DNA of 64,000 nucleotides, taken from positions 1-64,000 of the forward strand of contig SWDT01000119.1 in NCBI GenBank assembly GCA_009193035.1, written 5' to 3'. A program made the translations under genes and the position numbers. Below are positions 19,393-31,329 of this stretch, one piece after another (positions within the stretch are counted from its first letter, which is position 1; every line of letters starts with the position of its first letter). A model generated the notes under the pieces. The model was given only the letters and a program-made list of their open reading frames with translations. It made no database searches and was not told the DNA's origin. Source of the DNA: Halicephalobus mephisto. Taxonomy: Eukaryota; Nematoda; Chromadorea; Rhabditida; Panagrolaimidae.

Positions 19393-20816
19393 CCTGGATA
19401 TCGTAATCTAATACCAAATATCACACGGAAAATCTGAAAAAAATCCTGGAATTTTAAAAACATTAAGAGTGGGAAAATAAAAAGAAATACCAATGGCCTC
19501 AGGAAAAAACAAACTTCAACTGAGGACGGAACTTCGAACACAACCGGCACACAACGCCAGATGCGCGCGAAATTCAAAAGTGGATTTTCATATGACGTCA
19601 TTTTTTAAATTTTACCTTTCCACTTTTATGAAATATAATTGTATTGAAAATCATACTTCTTAAAGTGGTCTTCATATAAGTGTCATATTTGTGGTTTTTC
19701 AAATTCAAAATTTTTAAAATTTATAAAAATTAAAAATTAGTCGTTTTTATTTAGAATAATCACTATTAAAATTAAATGTTATTTAACTATTTTTACTGAA
19801 AGAAAAAACATTTTAAAAACCTTTCGTTTCAGGATCAATTTAATTTTTTAAAATATATTTTATTCTATTTTTTTAATTATAATATTGTTTCAAAGTTAAT
19901 AAAAATATTTTTTCAGATTTATTAAAATTGAAATTAGACATATTTTTGAATAAATTTACTTTAAAAAATCGATGTATTTATTTTTTTACATTACAAATTT
20001 TTAATTAAAATAAAATTTTCGTAATAATCAATTTATTCAACCCAGTTTTCGGAAAAAATCAACGAATATCAATTAAAAAATAAAAATTACAATTAAATTT
20101 AAAAATGAAAGTTTTTCGAATTTTTCCAGACGCGAATTTCCAGAAAGTTCTAAAAAGTCGAAAATTTAGGTGAAAAAGAAAGAACGAGTCGATTTCGAAA
20201 TCGAGTTTACCAAGTTTACCGATTTTTCCATTTTTTACTTTTACGCGGGAAATTCGAAAATTGCAAAATTTCCATGTTACTGTAGAAAATGAGAAATCTC
20301 GCGAAATACTTTCGAAACGAGTTTTTAATTTTTTAGGAATTTTTAGGACTGTAATGAAGAAAGCAGAAAGAGTGGATCAATTTCGAAATTGAGTTTACCA
20401 AGTTTTCAATTTTTTTGCTTTTACTCGCTCTTGCGCGGGAAATTCAAAAATCGTATTTTTATAAGAAATTTAAAAATGAAGATTTTTCGAAATTTTCTAA
20501 AGTCCAAAAATTTAGGTAGAAAAGAAGTAGAGTCGAACTCGAACAAATAAGAAATTACCAGTTTTTCCATTTTTTACTTTTACTCGCCCTTGCGCGGAAA
20601 ATTCGAAAATTCTCAAAAAAAATGCATATTGTAAAAAATTTAGGTAAGAGGAACAGAAAGAGCGCGAACAAAAACGGTGCGAATTGAACTCGATCAAATA
20701 AGAAATTACCAGTTTTTTCATTTTTCTGCTTTTACTCGCTCTTGCGCGGGAAATTCGAAAATTCCCAAAAAATTACATATTGCTTATTCTTCAATAATGA
20801 CTCTTTTTGAATAAAA
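19393..20816. other. Spacer between CYP44-like and TRMT44-like genes
   Basis: The region upstream of the TRMT44-like start is AT-rich (19620-20110) and then holds the four-unit array listed next. No coding exon was found. Confidence 0.55.
20130..20790 (-). repeat. Four degenerate units with GCGCGGGAAATTC core
   Basis: Units of about 160-185 bp share TTTTTCCATTTTTTACTTTTAC, then CTTGCGCGGGAAATTCGAAA, with cores at about 20245, 20430, 20590 (one base changed) and 20745. The same unit, on the opposite strand, forms the array at 31330-32080 and a single copy at 27600. Each core contains TTTCCCGCGC on the minus strand. Confidence 0.8.
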
Positions 20817-22719
20817 TTATCTAGGAATGAACTGGAACCGACAATCACCATCCGGAAGAAGAAGAGTTTCGAATTTCTGTCTTATCTGTCCATGATTGTA
20901 TTTAATTTCGAATTTACGGACCAACTTGGCGAGTAGGACCTGAAGGTCCTGTTCGGCGAACCTTCTTCCGGCGCACATCCGAGGTCCGAATCCGAACGGG
21001 AGGAACATGAAAGGATGAGGCTGATTACGGTCGAATTCCGGAGTGCCTCTGAGCCATCTCTCCGGGACGAATTCCGCCGCATCTTCCCCGAAGTGTTTTC
21101 TGGACTTCAGAAGGACGTTCGTGTTTATGTCGATCGGAGTGCCCGCGGGTATACGGTAATTGGAAAGGACCAAGTCCTTCTGGGGCACTCGACTGACTTC
21201 GGTCCCGATTGGAAAAAGTCGGAAAGTTTCTTTAATCGTCGCTTTTAGGTACTGTAGTTTCGACAACGCCTCCGGGGTTATGTTTGAATTTTTATTTTTT
21301 AATATTTGATTTACTTCATTTTGAATATTCTGCTGAACTCGAGGATGAACGGCGATGTTGAACAAGTTGTAGATCAAAGTCGGGGCGGTGGTGCTGAGGC
21401 CGTCGGAGAAGAGGGACAGGAGGACCACGTGGATGTCCCTGTCGCGGAGCTGTTCTTTCTGAGCCAGATATCCGACAAAAAGAAGTTCATCTTCGTTTTT
21501 TTTATTTTTTCTGATTTTTTTAATTGTGTCAGAAATCAGAAAATTAGCTTCTTGATAAAATTTGTCTTCTAATTTTACCAGTTTTTTCCACTTCGGAGTC
21601 GCTATATGACGGTAAATCGGAAGAGAAAATTTCAGAAGTCCAGAAATAACAAAAATTTCCTTGTTGCAGTTCACCAGGTCGATCGCCCAGTTTTCCCTTT
21701 CCGGAGTGAAGGACCCGAGCCGCCGTTCGAACACCAACATCCCCGAAGACTCCAACGACCATCTTCCAGCAGTTTCCCTCATGTCGATTTCTTCGGAATT
21801 TCGGGATTCTAGATAGTCACAAAGATCATCGGCGACCTGGTTCACCGTAGGGAGGTACTGCTGGACCGCCTTCGGTCTCATCATTGCCTGCTGCACAGCC
21901 GCCCGAAGCCTGTACCATTCGTCTCCATTCAGATTCCCCAATCCAGGATTCATCCCCTTCATCTCCCTGTACATCTGGGTCGTTTCCTGAAGTGGAGTAA
22001 TGTACGGAATTTTTCCTTCATTTTGAAATATCACTTTCGAATCTTCTGAAAATCAAAAATTCATTTATTAATTTTGGAAATTCTTCCATAAACTGCAAAT
22101 TTCATGGTTAAAATCAAAAATTCATATATCAACTTTTTAAATTCCTTTGTAAAATCAAAAATTCATATATCAACTTTTTAAATTTCTCCATAAAATCAAA
22201 AATTCATATATCAACTTTTTAAATTTCTCCATAAATTCCAAAATTCATATATCAACTTTTTAAATTTCTCCATAAAATCCAAAATTTATATCAATTTCGA
22301 AAAACTAACATACCTGGATCAAAAACATGGACTAACGAACCTCTTCCCCATCCAATATCTTCTTTAACAATTGGACCATAATTTTCATACATCTTCAACA
22401 AGGCATCCGGATATCTTTCTACCGATCTCCTATGAGCCAAAAGATTCCCTAACAACGGCAAACCTTTCGGTCCTGGAATTTCCGAAAAAGATTTAACTGC
22501 CAAACTCGAAAAAAACCTCATATCGTCTTTCGAAACTTCTCCAATGAGCCAGTTTATCAAATGACCAAACAAATGCTCCTAAAAAATCAATAATTTCCAA
22601 CAGATCATTCATTTGCAAAAATCAGTTTGATCGATACATAACCAGATTTCAACTTAATACAAAACTTCTTCAAAACGAAGAATTGAGGCCGAACAACGAG
22701 TCCCGTTTCGGGCAAACAT
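20817..22719 (-). CDS. cyp-44A1: Mitochondrial-type cytochrome P450, CYP44 family
   Basis: Three exons, 22719-22666, 22578-22314 and 22045-20817, give 515 codons plus stop. The first 18 residues ([18 protein letters not shown]) have Arg and Ser and no early acids, fitting a mitochondrial presequence. Then come the proline-rich hinge [14 protein letters not shown], the stretch [20 protein letters not shown], the I-helix [18 protein letters not shown] (ExxR) and the heme loop [12 protein letters not shown] with the thiolate Cys near residue 465. The text matches what I recall of C. elegans CYP-44A1, the only mitochondrial-clade P450 there; its substrate is unknown to me. It follows the FAF1-like stop by 90 bp, so it is probably the second cistron of an operon. 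Exon 1 is inferred. Confidence 0.88.
22060..22300 (-). repeat. Minisatellite in CYP44-like intron 2
   Basis: About five units of 44-47 bp contain AAATTCATATATCAACTTTT and TCTCCATAAAATC. The unit holds the palindrome-like CATATATC. Confidence 0.75.
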
Positions 22720-22757
22720 TGAAAGTCACAAAGACACGCAAAAAATTAATTTTTGTT

Positions 22758-22766
22758 CTGCACGAG
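22758..22766 (-). promoter_or_regulatory. Probable trans-splice acceptor for CYP44-like cistron
   Basis: On the minus strand ACTCGTGCAG precedes the P450 start codon by about 38 bp and follows the upstream stop by about 45 bp. The acceptor is not strongly pyrimidine-rich, so support is moderate. Confidence 0.4.
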
Positions 22767-22808
22767 TATCACAGTGGAAAGACCAGTGCCGAATTCATAA
22801 CGAGCCGA

Positions 22809-24384
22809 TTATTTCTCATCAATAGTGATTTGTTCACGAGGAGGCCATTTGAGTTCTTTGAACGATTTTTCATTATCCAATGTCGATACCTAAAAAACCA
22901 ATATATAAAATTAAAAACTTAAAAACTTACATCTTTTTTAGGTACATCCGAAGTGAACAATCTGTATTTATCCTTGTCAAATCCGATACTTTCACAATAT
23001 GTCACCAGCCATTTCACTTTTTCATCCATTAAAAATCTTCTAATATGTTGACTTCCATCTGGAGAACGAAGACGAATCATAATAATGTCCTTAGCATCCG
23101 CCGGGGGTTCTGGAGGAATAATATTTTTCAAACGTTCTCTCCTCGCAACAGCTTCCTGTTCTTCACGAATTCTCGCCTCTTCCGCTTCTCTGAAATTACA
23201 AAACAAAATTTAAAACCATTCCAATTTCCACGCAGTAGTAAAAAGTACTGTAAATTACTGTAGTCCTAAAACTAAGAACCCAAGTTACATTCATAACATT
23301 TCCAAAATTTCTGATTCAAATTACAGTAATTAGGAAAAACAAATTCCAAAACCATAAATAACACTATATCGGGTTTTCAAAAAGCTCGAAATCAGATACA
23401 GACTAGTTACAGTTAATCCAGAAAACTCTCTATCGTCCTACTTTTAAAAATCCAAAAAAACTACAGTATGGTTCGTAATTTCAAAACTACTAGTTAAACT
23501 TTCTTCCATAACACAGTAACTCCTAATAAATCCTAAAAAAAACTACCTATAGCATCCTAAAACTTTCAAAACTCACAATAATCCCAAAACCCCAAACCAT
23601 ATTGTAAATTATTCAAAAATTACCTTTCTTCTCTTGCGATTCTCTCACGTTCCTCTTGTTTCGCTCTATCAGCAGCTTTGGATTCCTCATATGCTGCCAC
23701 TTGTTCAGCTCGTATTTGCTCTCTTTCGGCTCTGGCAATTTCCTCCTGAATAGCTCGATTTCTAGCAGCAGCAAAGAAATCGATTCCTTCTAAAAGCTTA
23801 GTAAGGGCAGTGTCGGAAGAATCATGTCCGTTGATAACTTGAGGAATTTGGATAGTTCCTTGATCCTTGGCCAGAATCATTAACAAAGGATATTTGTCCT
23901 TTGAAATGTACCGTAATGTTGATAAAACGTCATTCATGTTAAGCATTGTTAACCAGTCATTTAGACGAGTTTTGTTTTCGTTGAAAGTGACATCCCATGC
24001 CCATAAAACGTACTGACCTGCAATGAGGGAACTTATCTCTTCTGCACAGAGAACTTGAGTGGCAAAAATATTGGCAGCAACAGAATTGTCGTTATGAATA
24101 TAGAGAGCGAACGGTCTGCGTTCCGTCGCACTGCGTCCAGGACACTCGAAAGCTTCCGTCAGGGCATTCTGCAAACTGCAAGTCATGAATGGAGGATGTA
24201 AACCACCGTAACGAGATTCAAAAACAGCAACAAAGGTCTGAAGAGCTTCCTCCAACGACGGATATTCACTCGGAATCAACGGCAGACGATCATTGTTCGG
24301 GTAGTGTGAGGGAATATCGGAATCAGAATCGTCTTCTTCGTAAAATTCATCGATGCCGTCGTAATCGTGCTCAGGTTCCGACAT
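22809..24384 (-). CDS. FAF1-like UAS-UBX protein, short form
   Basis: Three exons, 24384-23624, 23189-22931 and 22889-22809, give 366 codons plus stop. After an acidic N-terminus there is a UAS (thioredoxin-like) domain (about residues 45-200; RYGGLHPPF, ADQ-like region replaced by DQGTIQIPQVINGHD), a charged coiled coil rich in E, R and A (about 210-275), and a C-terminal UBX domain (about 285-366). FAF1-type proteins are p97/CDC-48 cofactors in ubiquitin-dependent substrate processing and replisome disassembly. Compared with FAF1 the N-terminal UBA and ubiquitin-like domains are absent, and the p97-binding FPR loop reads VPK. The start follows a TTTTCAG, so trans-splicing is likely. No upstream exon was found in 24.4-25.6 kb. 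Confidence 0.82.
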
Positions 24385-25661
24385 TGATTCCGTTCTGAAA
24401 ATGATGACAAAAAATGAAACAGAAAATTACAAATATGATATTATTAGAAAACGAAAAGCAGAAAAAATCGCAAAAGTTTAGATAAAAATTTTCTAAAATC
24501 CCAAATTTCAGATAAATTTGGAAGTTTGTATTAAATAGTCAAATGTTTTAGAAATTTCTAAAGGCCTCGAATGACGTCATACTAAGATAAAAATAAAAAG
24601 TGATGATCATCACGAGATAGTCTCGTCGCGAATTTTCGAAATTTGTTGGACCTTAAATTTCATATATGAATCCTAAGTTTCTGTCAGATTCCGGAATCTT
24701 CTAAAAACCTCTAAAAGTTTCTAACCATGTCATGCTGAGATAAAAATAAAAAACGATGATTATCACGAGATAGTCTCGATGCGAATTTCCGGGATCCTAA
24801 GGTTCATAGATCAACTTTTAAGTTATTATTAAATTCTAACATCTTAAGAAATCCTGAAAAATACTCTATAAAGTTTTAATATTATCATACAAAATTATTT
24901 TCGAAGAATAATCTCGGTGAAGTTTTTAGAAAATCCCAAAAATTTAAGTTTCATATATCAACTTTTTAGTTATTACTAGATCCTAAAATCTCCAAAAATC
25001 CTGAAAAATACTCTATAAAGTTTTAATATTATCATACAAGATAAAATTATTTTCGAAGAATAATCTCGGTGAAGTTTTTAGAAAATCCCAAAAATTTAAG
25101 TTTCATATATCAACTTTTTAGTTATTACTAGATCCTAAAATCTTCAGAAATTTCAACCGGATTTTAATATTAGTGTATAAAAATATAAAAAATCAAAAAT
25201 AAGTCACGCGCTCCTGGAGGAAAACGAAAAAATTCGGGCCTCAATCCTTGTGATTTAAAAAATCCTCAAAAGTGCAATTATCCATTGAAAAATATGAATA
25301 AAGATAATTAAAATCCTTATTTAAATGTGCAGGAAAAATATGGATATTTTAAACGTTTACAAGTTTGGCAAATGATTACTGAAAGGGATTGAAAAAACGG
25401 ATATTCCGAATATTCACGAGGAGGACCTTCGGACAGTCATTTTCACTCGCTCTCTCCGTCAGACATGGCTAGCCAGTCCAGTTCTCTACTAGACAAGTCA
25501 CAATTTCCTTCGCAAGACCAGGCAGGGACAGACGGACAAACAATCTGTTGGAGAAAACGGGCAAAGAAGCGCGGCCTCTTTGAAATTCGGATTTAAACAA
25601 AGTTGTTTTTTAAAATTTAAATTTCTTGTTAAATAGTTTCATTTACACAAATCCAGACAGA
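24385..25661. other. Bidirectional spacer with tandem repeats
   Basis: It holds a pair of related blocks with ATCACGAGATAGTCTCG (about 24605 and 24755), a two-copy tandem block (24880-25010 and 25015-25150) that recurs inverted in the NFRKB-like intron, and from about 25400 a GC-richer promoter region for the NFRKB-like gene. Confidence 0.6.
24880..25160 (+). repeat. Two tandem units of a block inverted at 27230-27440
   Basis: The unit contains TTTTCGAAGAATAATCTCGG, GAAAATCCCAAAAATTTAAG and TCATATATCAACTTTTTAGT. Its reverse complement lies in intron 2 of the downstream gene (27235-27440), so the first two exons sit between inverted copies. Confidence 0.8.
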
Positions 25662-28600
25662 ATGGAGCAAGAATGGACTGAGGATGAGGAACCTAAAGCT
25701 CAGGCTGGCGATCTGGACAACTCGAAAGGAGAAAATTCCGGAACAGAAAGTAAGTTTGAAAAATTTTTTCATATATGAAATTTAATTTTTTTTAAGTGGA
25801 TGATAGTAAAAAGTCGTTGTTAGATCCTAATTTAGAACCTGAACAAGCTTCGGAAGAGGAAGTAGAGGTTCCAAGAAGACGGTCAACGAGAAAGTCGAAG
25901 AAAATCGTCCTTCAATCTCCCAAGGAAGAAGACGAAAGTTTCATCGACACAGAAGGCGAAAAAGACGACCAAATGGAATGGAAGCCGATGGAAAAAGGAA
26001 ATCAAACGAAAACAGAAAGGAAAAAAAGAAAACGGAAGGCTCCGATGACGGTCGACAGGAGGAAACGGGAGCGGGACAGAGAGCGACGGAATCGGATGAA
26101 AACTGTCCAAACAGAATCCCTCATATATCCGATAATAACGAAAAAACCCAGATCTCGTGGAAGACCCAGGAAAGAACCAATTCATTACGAAGGAGAATAC
26201 GATATTTACGACGAAGACAAAACTCCAGAAGACACTCCGACTCCGGCGAATTCGACTCCTAAACTTCCGAAAAAAGTCCTCGAACCGATCCATGTCCGTA
26301 AATTTAACGACAATGACGAAATCGACGAGAAAAAACAACTCGAAGAACCGAATTCGCCGAGCAACGGGTCCGGTCCGACGTGTTCCGTGGCCATGTTCGG
26401 TCTCGAGGACGAAGACGAGGAGTCCGACGAGGACAGGACACTATCCGCAGATCCAGCTGATTACGACCAAAATGATGTTGCTTCTAATTTTGATCCAGAA
26501 GAAATTCTAATTTCTTCAGAAAATCCCTACAGATATCAGTACCCTTACTCCATGGACGAGGACGACGAGAACACGCAGTACAGCGTGGAGGCGGAGCTGG
26601 CCAGATACGCTCGAGAGGACGCCTTGATGGAGCTCCAGACCGGTCCTGAGGGGAATTTCGACTTTCACGAAGAAGAAGATCCCGAAATCGAACAAGAACT
26701 GGAAAAATTGACGAATATTAACGAAACCGAAATGGAATACTACATGGTGGAGGAGAACGGAGAAAAAACGTATTACGCAATTCCGAAAATCGAAGAAGAA
26801 GAAATCTTCGAAAGACCGATCCCGCCGATGGAATTCGACCCGGATCAGCTTCGTCAGGATCCAGAATCCGAAGAACGCAGAAATTACGAAAGAAGTCAGG
26901 AGTTCAAAAACGGAGTCGAGAATTCAGAATCCGAAATCAACGGAAATCTCGATCCTTACTACGGCGACGACGAAGAACTACAGTACCCGGAAGAAATGCC
27001 AGAATCCCCCGCGGTTTCTGAAGCTTCTACGATAGAGCTAACAATGGGCCAGCTGTCGATCGGAGGAGAAGTGGTCGAAGTCCCCGACATCATGCTCGAA
27101 AACGAAGGAGTATTTCGCCACATCCTGTCTCTAGAAACCTTCTATTCACTTTCCGAAGAACAACAAACTCATTTAAAAGTATGTTAATTTTAAATAATTG
27201 CATAACAACATAAAAATTCGATGGAAATTTTTGAAGATTTTAGGATCTGGTAATAACTAAAAAGTTGATATATGAAACTTAAATTTTTGGGATTTTCTAA
27301 AAACTTCCACCGAGATTATTCTTCGAAAATAATTTTATCTTGTATGATAATATTGAACCTTTATAGAATATTTTCGAAGATTTCTTAAGATTTTAGGATC
27401 TGGTAATAACTTAAAAGTTGATATATGAAATTTAAGATTCCAAAAACCCCTAAAAATTCCTATCTAGACTGTTTCATAATCTTCCTAATTCCTGTAGTAA
27501 TGTGCTTCTGGAAGTTTCTAACAAATTCTGGAAATTCATGGTGGGAATACTGTGGAAAAACGTTACTTCTCAATTTTTGTGGTTGTGTAATATGATTGCA
27601 ATTTTTGAATTCCCGCGCAGGAGCGAGTAAGGGTACAAAAACGACAATTCTGGCAAATCGAACCCGACTCGCGCTTTCTTCCTTTTCATTTCTTTCTTTA
27701 CCTAAATTCTGGAATTTTCTAGAAAATTATTATTCGCGTCGAAGAATCTCCGTGATGTTTTCATTTCTTTCTTTACCTAAATTCTAGAAGTCATTAGAAA
27801 ATTACTATTTGTGTCGAAGAATTCCCGTAATGTTTCTAATTTTTTAATGTCGTTCCAAGTTCCCAAAAACGTTAAAATTTGCAATGTTTTTATAAAAAGA
27901 TTTAATTTTTTACAATATTATTGTTTCAGCGTCTCCTGCCTCGTGGATTAGATGACAACGAAACAGTTCAATGTATTTCATCAGCATTGGTTCACAACCC
28001 AAACCATTATTTCGGTTCTCCGTTGTCTAGAACTTTCAACAGAATTAGAACGGGTTTCTACAACGTGGACAGACCCATGGACCTCCATCAACTCCAGAAC
28101 AACAGAAGAGTTTGGTATGACCACTTTATCCGAAGACACTACATGAAGCTCCTAAGGACTCTGGTTCTCGCCAGACACGTGAGTTTAATCCTGCATTCGT
28201 GGTTTTATTAATCTTTATCCGGTTTAGGCCATTCTGGAACAAGCAGCAAGTCTTCCCGACAACGTTCCGATTAAAATTGACCCGACCAAATTTGTGAATA
28301 TTAAAAAACGGAACACAAGAGAAAATGTTCGTCTCAGAGCGAAAATCAGAGCGAGGATGATGATCAATTTCGCGGCCGAAAAAGGACCGGAAGATTCTGA
28401 ATCCTCCGACGAAAGTGATCTAGAGTACCCTCTTCCTTCGGTTACGAGTGTTCCCGAAGCCGAGAGCTCGGTTTTTTCACTGGATTTCGACAACATTGAT
28501 CTCGATATGTACCAGCCAGAGAGGATGCGGTCGGTGAAGGAGATGTTGAAAGCTCACAAGGCCCTCAAACGGAAAAATCCAGATTGTCCCAGTTTGGATT

Positions 28601-28794
28601 TCGAAGGCATAGCCCTGGAGGACGTCTACGAAAGAAGCGGGCTTTCTTTCCAATCCGAAAGGAACTTCTTGCAGCTCAGTTCCAAAGAAGAAATCTTCTC
28701 CAAAAAAAGACGAAAAAGGAAAAGAAAAACTGATCTGACAAATGAACAACCTCAACTTGGACCCTTTGATCTCCCCCAAATTGCCACTGAATGA
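25662..28794 (+). CDS. NFRKB/INO80G-like chromatin protein (DEUBAD domain)
   Basis: Four exons, 25662-25749, 25797-27178, 27930-28178 and 28228-28794, give 761 codons plus stop. The N-terminal half is acidic and low complexity, with basic stretches and an AT-hook-like SRGRPRKEP (about residue 152). The conserved part spans exons 2-4: FRHILSLETFYSLSEEQQTHLKRLLPR, YFGSPLSRTFNRIRTGF and the following helices match the DEUBAD region of NFRKB, which in the INO80 remodelling complex binds and inhibits the deubiquitinase UCH37/UCHL5. The C-terminus is basic (SKKRRKRKRKTD) and probably a nuclear signal. The winged-helix region of vertebrate NFRKB is not recognised. The start lies six bases after an ATCCAG. 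Confidence 0.78.
27235..27440 (-). repeat. Inverted copy of the 24880-25160 block, in NFRKB-like intron 2
   Basis: It reads as the reverse complement of the upstream tandem block, partly repeated twice itself (GATCTGGTAATAACT at 27245 and 27397). Confidence 0.75.
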
Positions 28795-29379
28795 ACTTGA
28801 TAAAATTATTTTTGATTTTTAAATACAAAATACACAAACTACAGTAATCTAAGAACTTTAAATTTCGAAAGAATTCCAAAAATATTAAAATTATCATTTT
28901 TTAGAATAATTGTTTTAAAAAATTCGGAAAATTAGTAATTTAAAAAATCTAATTTTCATATTTTTGAAAAATTCTAAAATTGCTGTAATTTAAAAAAATT
29001 AAATAGTTCTAACTTTTATATTTTCGAAAAATTCTAAAATTACTGTAAAGTGAAAAATCCTAAAATTTCGTCAATAGTTATTCTTTTACAAAGACCATTG
29101 ACGTACATTTTGCAAATTTTTATTTTTCCATTTTGGCTCAAAATTTTACTATTTTTGGACGTCTTTATTCCATAAATGTCCTCCGAAAATTGTGTCAAGT
29201 TTCCAGGTCGACAAAAAACAGGAAAAGTTGGATTATTAAATCCTATTATTAAAAGTAGACGTCATCTGAGATGTCTGAAAATTTCTATTTTTGGATTTTC
29301 TGGGGAACTAACGCCAGATATTCCGTTCCACACGCGAGGCTTGTACGTTTCTGCTCATTCATCCCGATGGCTGTTGTTC

Positions 29380-30025
29380 CCCAGCGACGTTTGTTCCCTT
29401 TATTTCGTAATATTTGCCTCATTTCTTTTTCATATTTTTTAATATTTAAATTAACTCAATACCTTAGTTAATTAAGAAAAAATTAATTTAAAAGAATTTC
29501 GAAATCAGTAAGAATTAAAAAGAAAAAATAAGAATCAAACGCCGCTGCGCTGTACAGTGGTTACCTCCCAGCGACGTTTGCTCCCTTTATTTCGTAATAT
29601 ATAATTTATTTATTTCTTATATCAATTTTTTAATATATAAATTAATTCAATACCTTAGTTAATTAAGAAAAAATTAATTTAAAAGAATTTCGAAATCAGT
29701 AGGAATTAAAAAGAAAAAATAGGAAGCAAATGCCGCTGTGCTGTACGGCGGTTACCTCCCAGCGACGTTTGCTCCCTTTATTTCATAATATATAATTTAT
29801 TCCTTTTTCATATTTTTTAATATTTAAATTAACTCAATATCTCAGTTAAGGACTGTACGAAATTTGCTTCTCATTTTTTTCGATCTTCATTGATTTCGAA
29901 ATTCCTTTTAAATTAATTTTTTCTAACTTAACTGAGATATTACTTTAATTTAATTATTAAAAAATTAATATAGAAAAAATAAGGTAAATATTACGAAATA
30001 GAGGAGAACGAAGGCCGTTCTGATG
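29380..30025 (+). repeat. Tandem 187-191 bp units plus an inverted partial unit
   Basis: CAGCGACGTTTG, followed by TCCCTTTATTTCGTAATAT, occurs at 29381, 29569 and 29760. Each unit continues with TTAGTTAATTAAGAAAAAAT, GCCGCTGTGCTGTAC and GGTTACCTCC. From about 29870 a partial unit in the opposite orientation follows, giving a palindromic arrangement. Confidence 0.82.
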
Positions 30026-30489
30026 TCATTCAGAATTTTCGTTTTATTAAAGTTTGAATTCAGAATTCAGAATCGAAATTCTGATTTTTCGTGTTAAAAC
30101 ACATTTATAAATTTTTCTTACTGTAAAATATTCTTTCATTTAAGTTGATAAAATTGGATATCTGGATTTCCCGAATCACAACATAAATTATGAATCGTAT
30201 TTTAACAAAAAAAAAGAATTTTAACTTCAAATTTTGAAGTTCGATTTTGACAATACGCATTACAGAATTTTTGTTTTATTAAATTTGAACTTTTTCGTGA
30301 CAAAAAATTTTTACTGCGAAAAGTTGTAAATTATTTAAATTGATAAAACTTGATTTATGAATTTCTTGAAAAAAATGATCCTCAAACTTCAGTAAGAAAA
30401 TAAAAAATAAAAAATCCGAATTTTGACAACATGGATCTTTGAATTCGAAATCAAATTTGAACTTTTTCGTTTTAAGACAATATTTATAA

Positions 30490-30850
30490 ATTTTTTTATT
30501 TAAAAAAATTATTTCATCTAAATTTAAATTTTTAAAAATTATTTTATTTTAATTTTTTTAAAATTATTTTATTCAAATTTTTTAAAAATTATTTTATTCA
30601 AATTTTTTAAAAATTATTTTATTTAATTTAGATTTTTAAAAATTATTTTATTTTTAAATTTAAATTTTTTAAAATTATTTTTTTTTAATTTTTTTAAAAT
30701 TATTTTATTCAAATTTTTTTAAAATTATTTTATTCAAATTTTTTTAAAATTATTTTATTCAAATTTTTTAAAAATTATTTTATTTAATTTAGATTTTTAA
30801 AAATTATTTTATTTTTAAATTTAAATTTTTTAAAAATTATTTTTTTTTAA
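30490..30850. repeat. AT satellite of TTTTAAAAATTATTTTATT units
   Basis: Some fifteen degenerate 19-35 bp units, entirely A and T apart from occasional C in ATTCAAATTT. No coding capacity. Confidence 0.8.
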
Positions 30851-31329
30851 TTTTTAAAAGTTTTCCAAATTGTGTCTCGACGCGAAAAGTCCAAATTTCG
30901 ACCGTTAATTTTGGTGGAAAAAAACACAAAATTTTTGTTATCAATAAAATTTTAAAAATACTAAATTGAAAAAATACAGGTTTTTTCGGAGTTTTATTAA
31001 ATTTTTGGTTTTTTGCATATTTGCCAATTTCCTCGGAAGGAAGAAGGGTCTCGAGACTCAAGAAGGTCCTTTGACGACTCTGTCCGGCTCTCGAGAGCTA
31101 GAGAACGAGTGCAGACTTTGGATAAAGTCGTCAAGCAGACGGGTCTGTCTGTCGTTTTGGCATCTTGCCGTGCTGTGACAGATTATTCGTTTTTCTGCCA
31201 ACTCCCATCCACAATTCCATCTTTGCTCATTTTTGGTCCCATTTTGAACCTGTTTCCCGCTGTGAATTCCTGTAATTTAAAAAAACACGTGTTTTAATGT
31301 AAAAAAACTGTGTAAATTTTTTTGTAATT

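Noticed and set aside
25883..26338. 151-codon minus-strand ORF inside the NFRKB-like exon 2
   Set aside because: Antisense shadow of a charged, low-complexity coding region.
31010..31300. Possible coding exon in a GC-richer island (up to 94 codons)
   Set aside because: Two frames are open with unrelated translations, and there are no matching splice sites or recognisable domain; kept as an island of unknown role.
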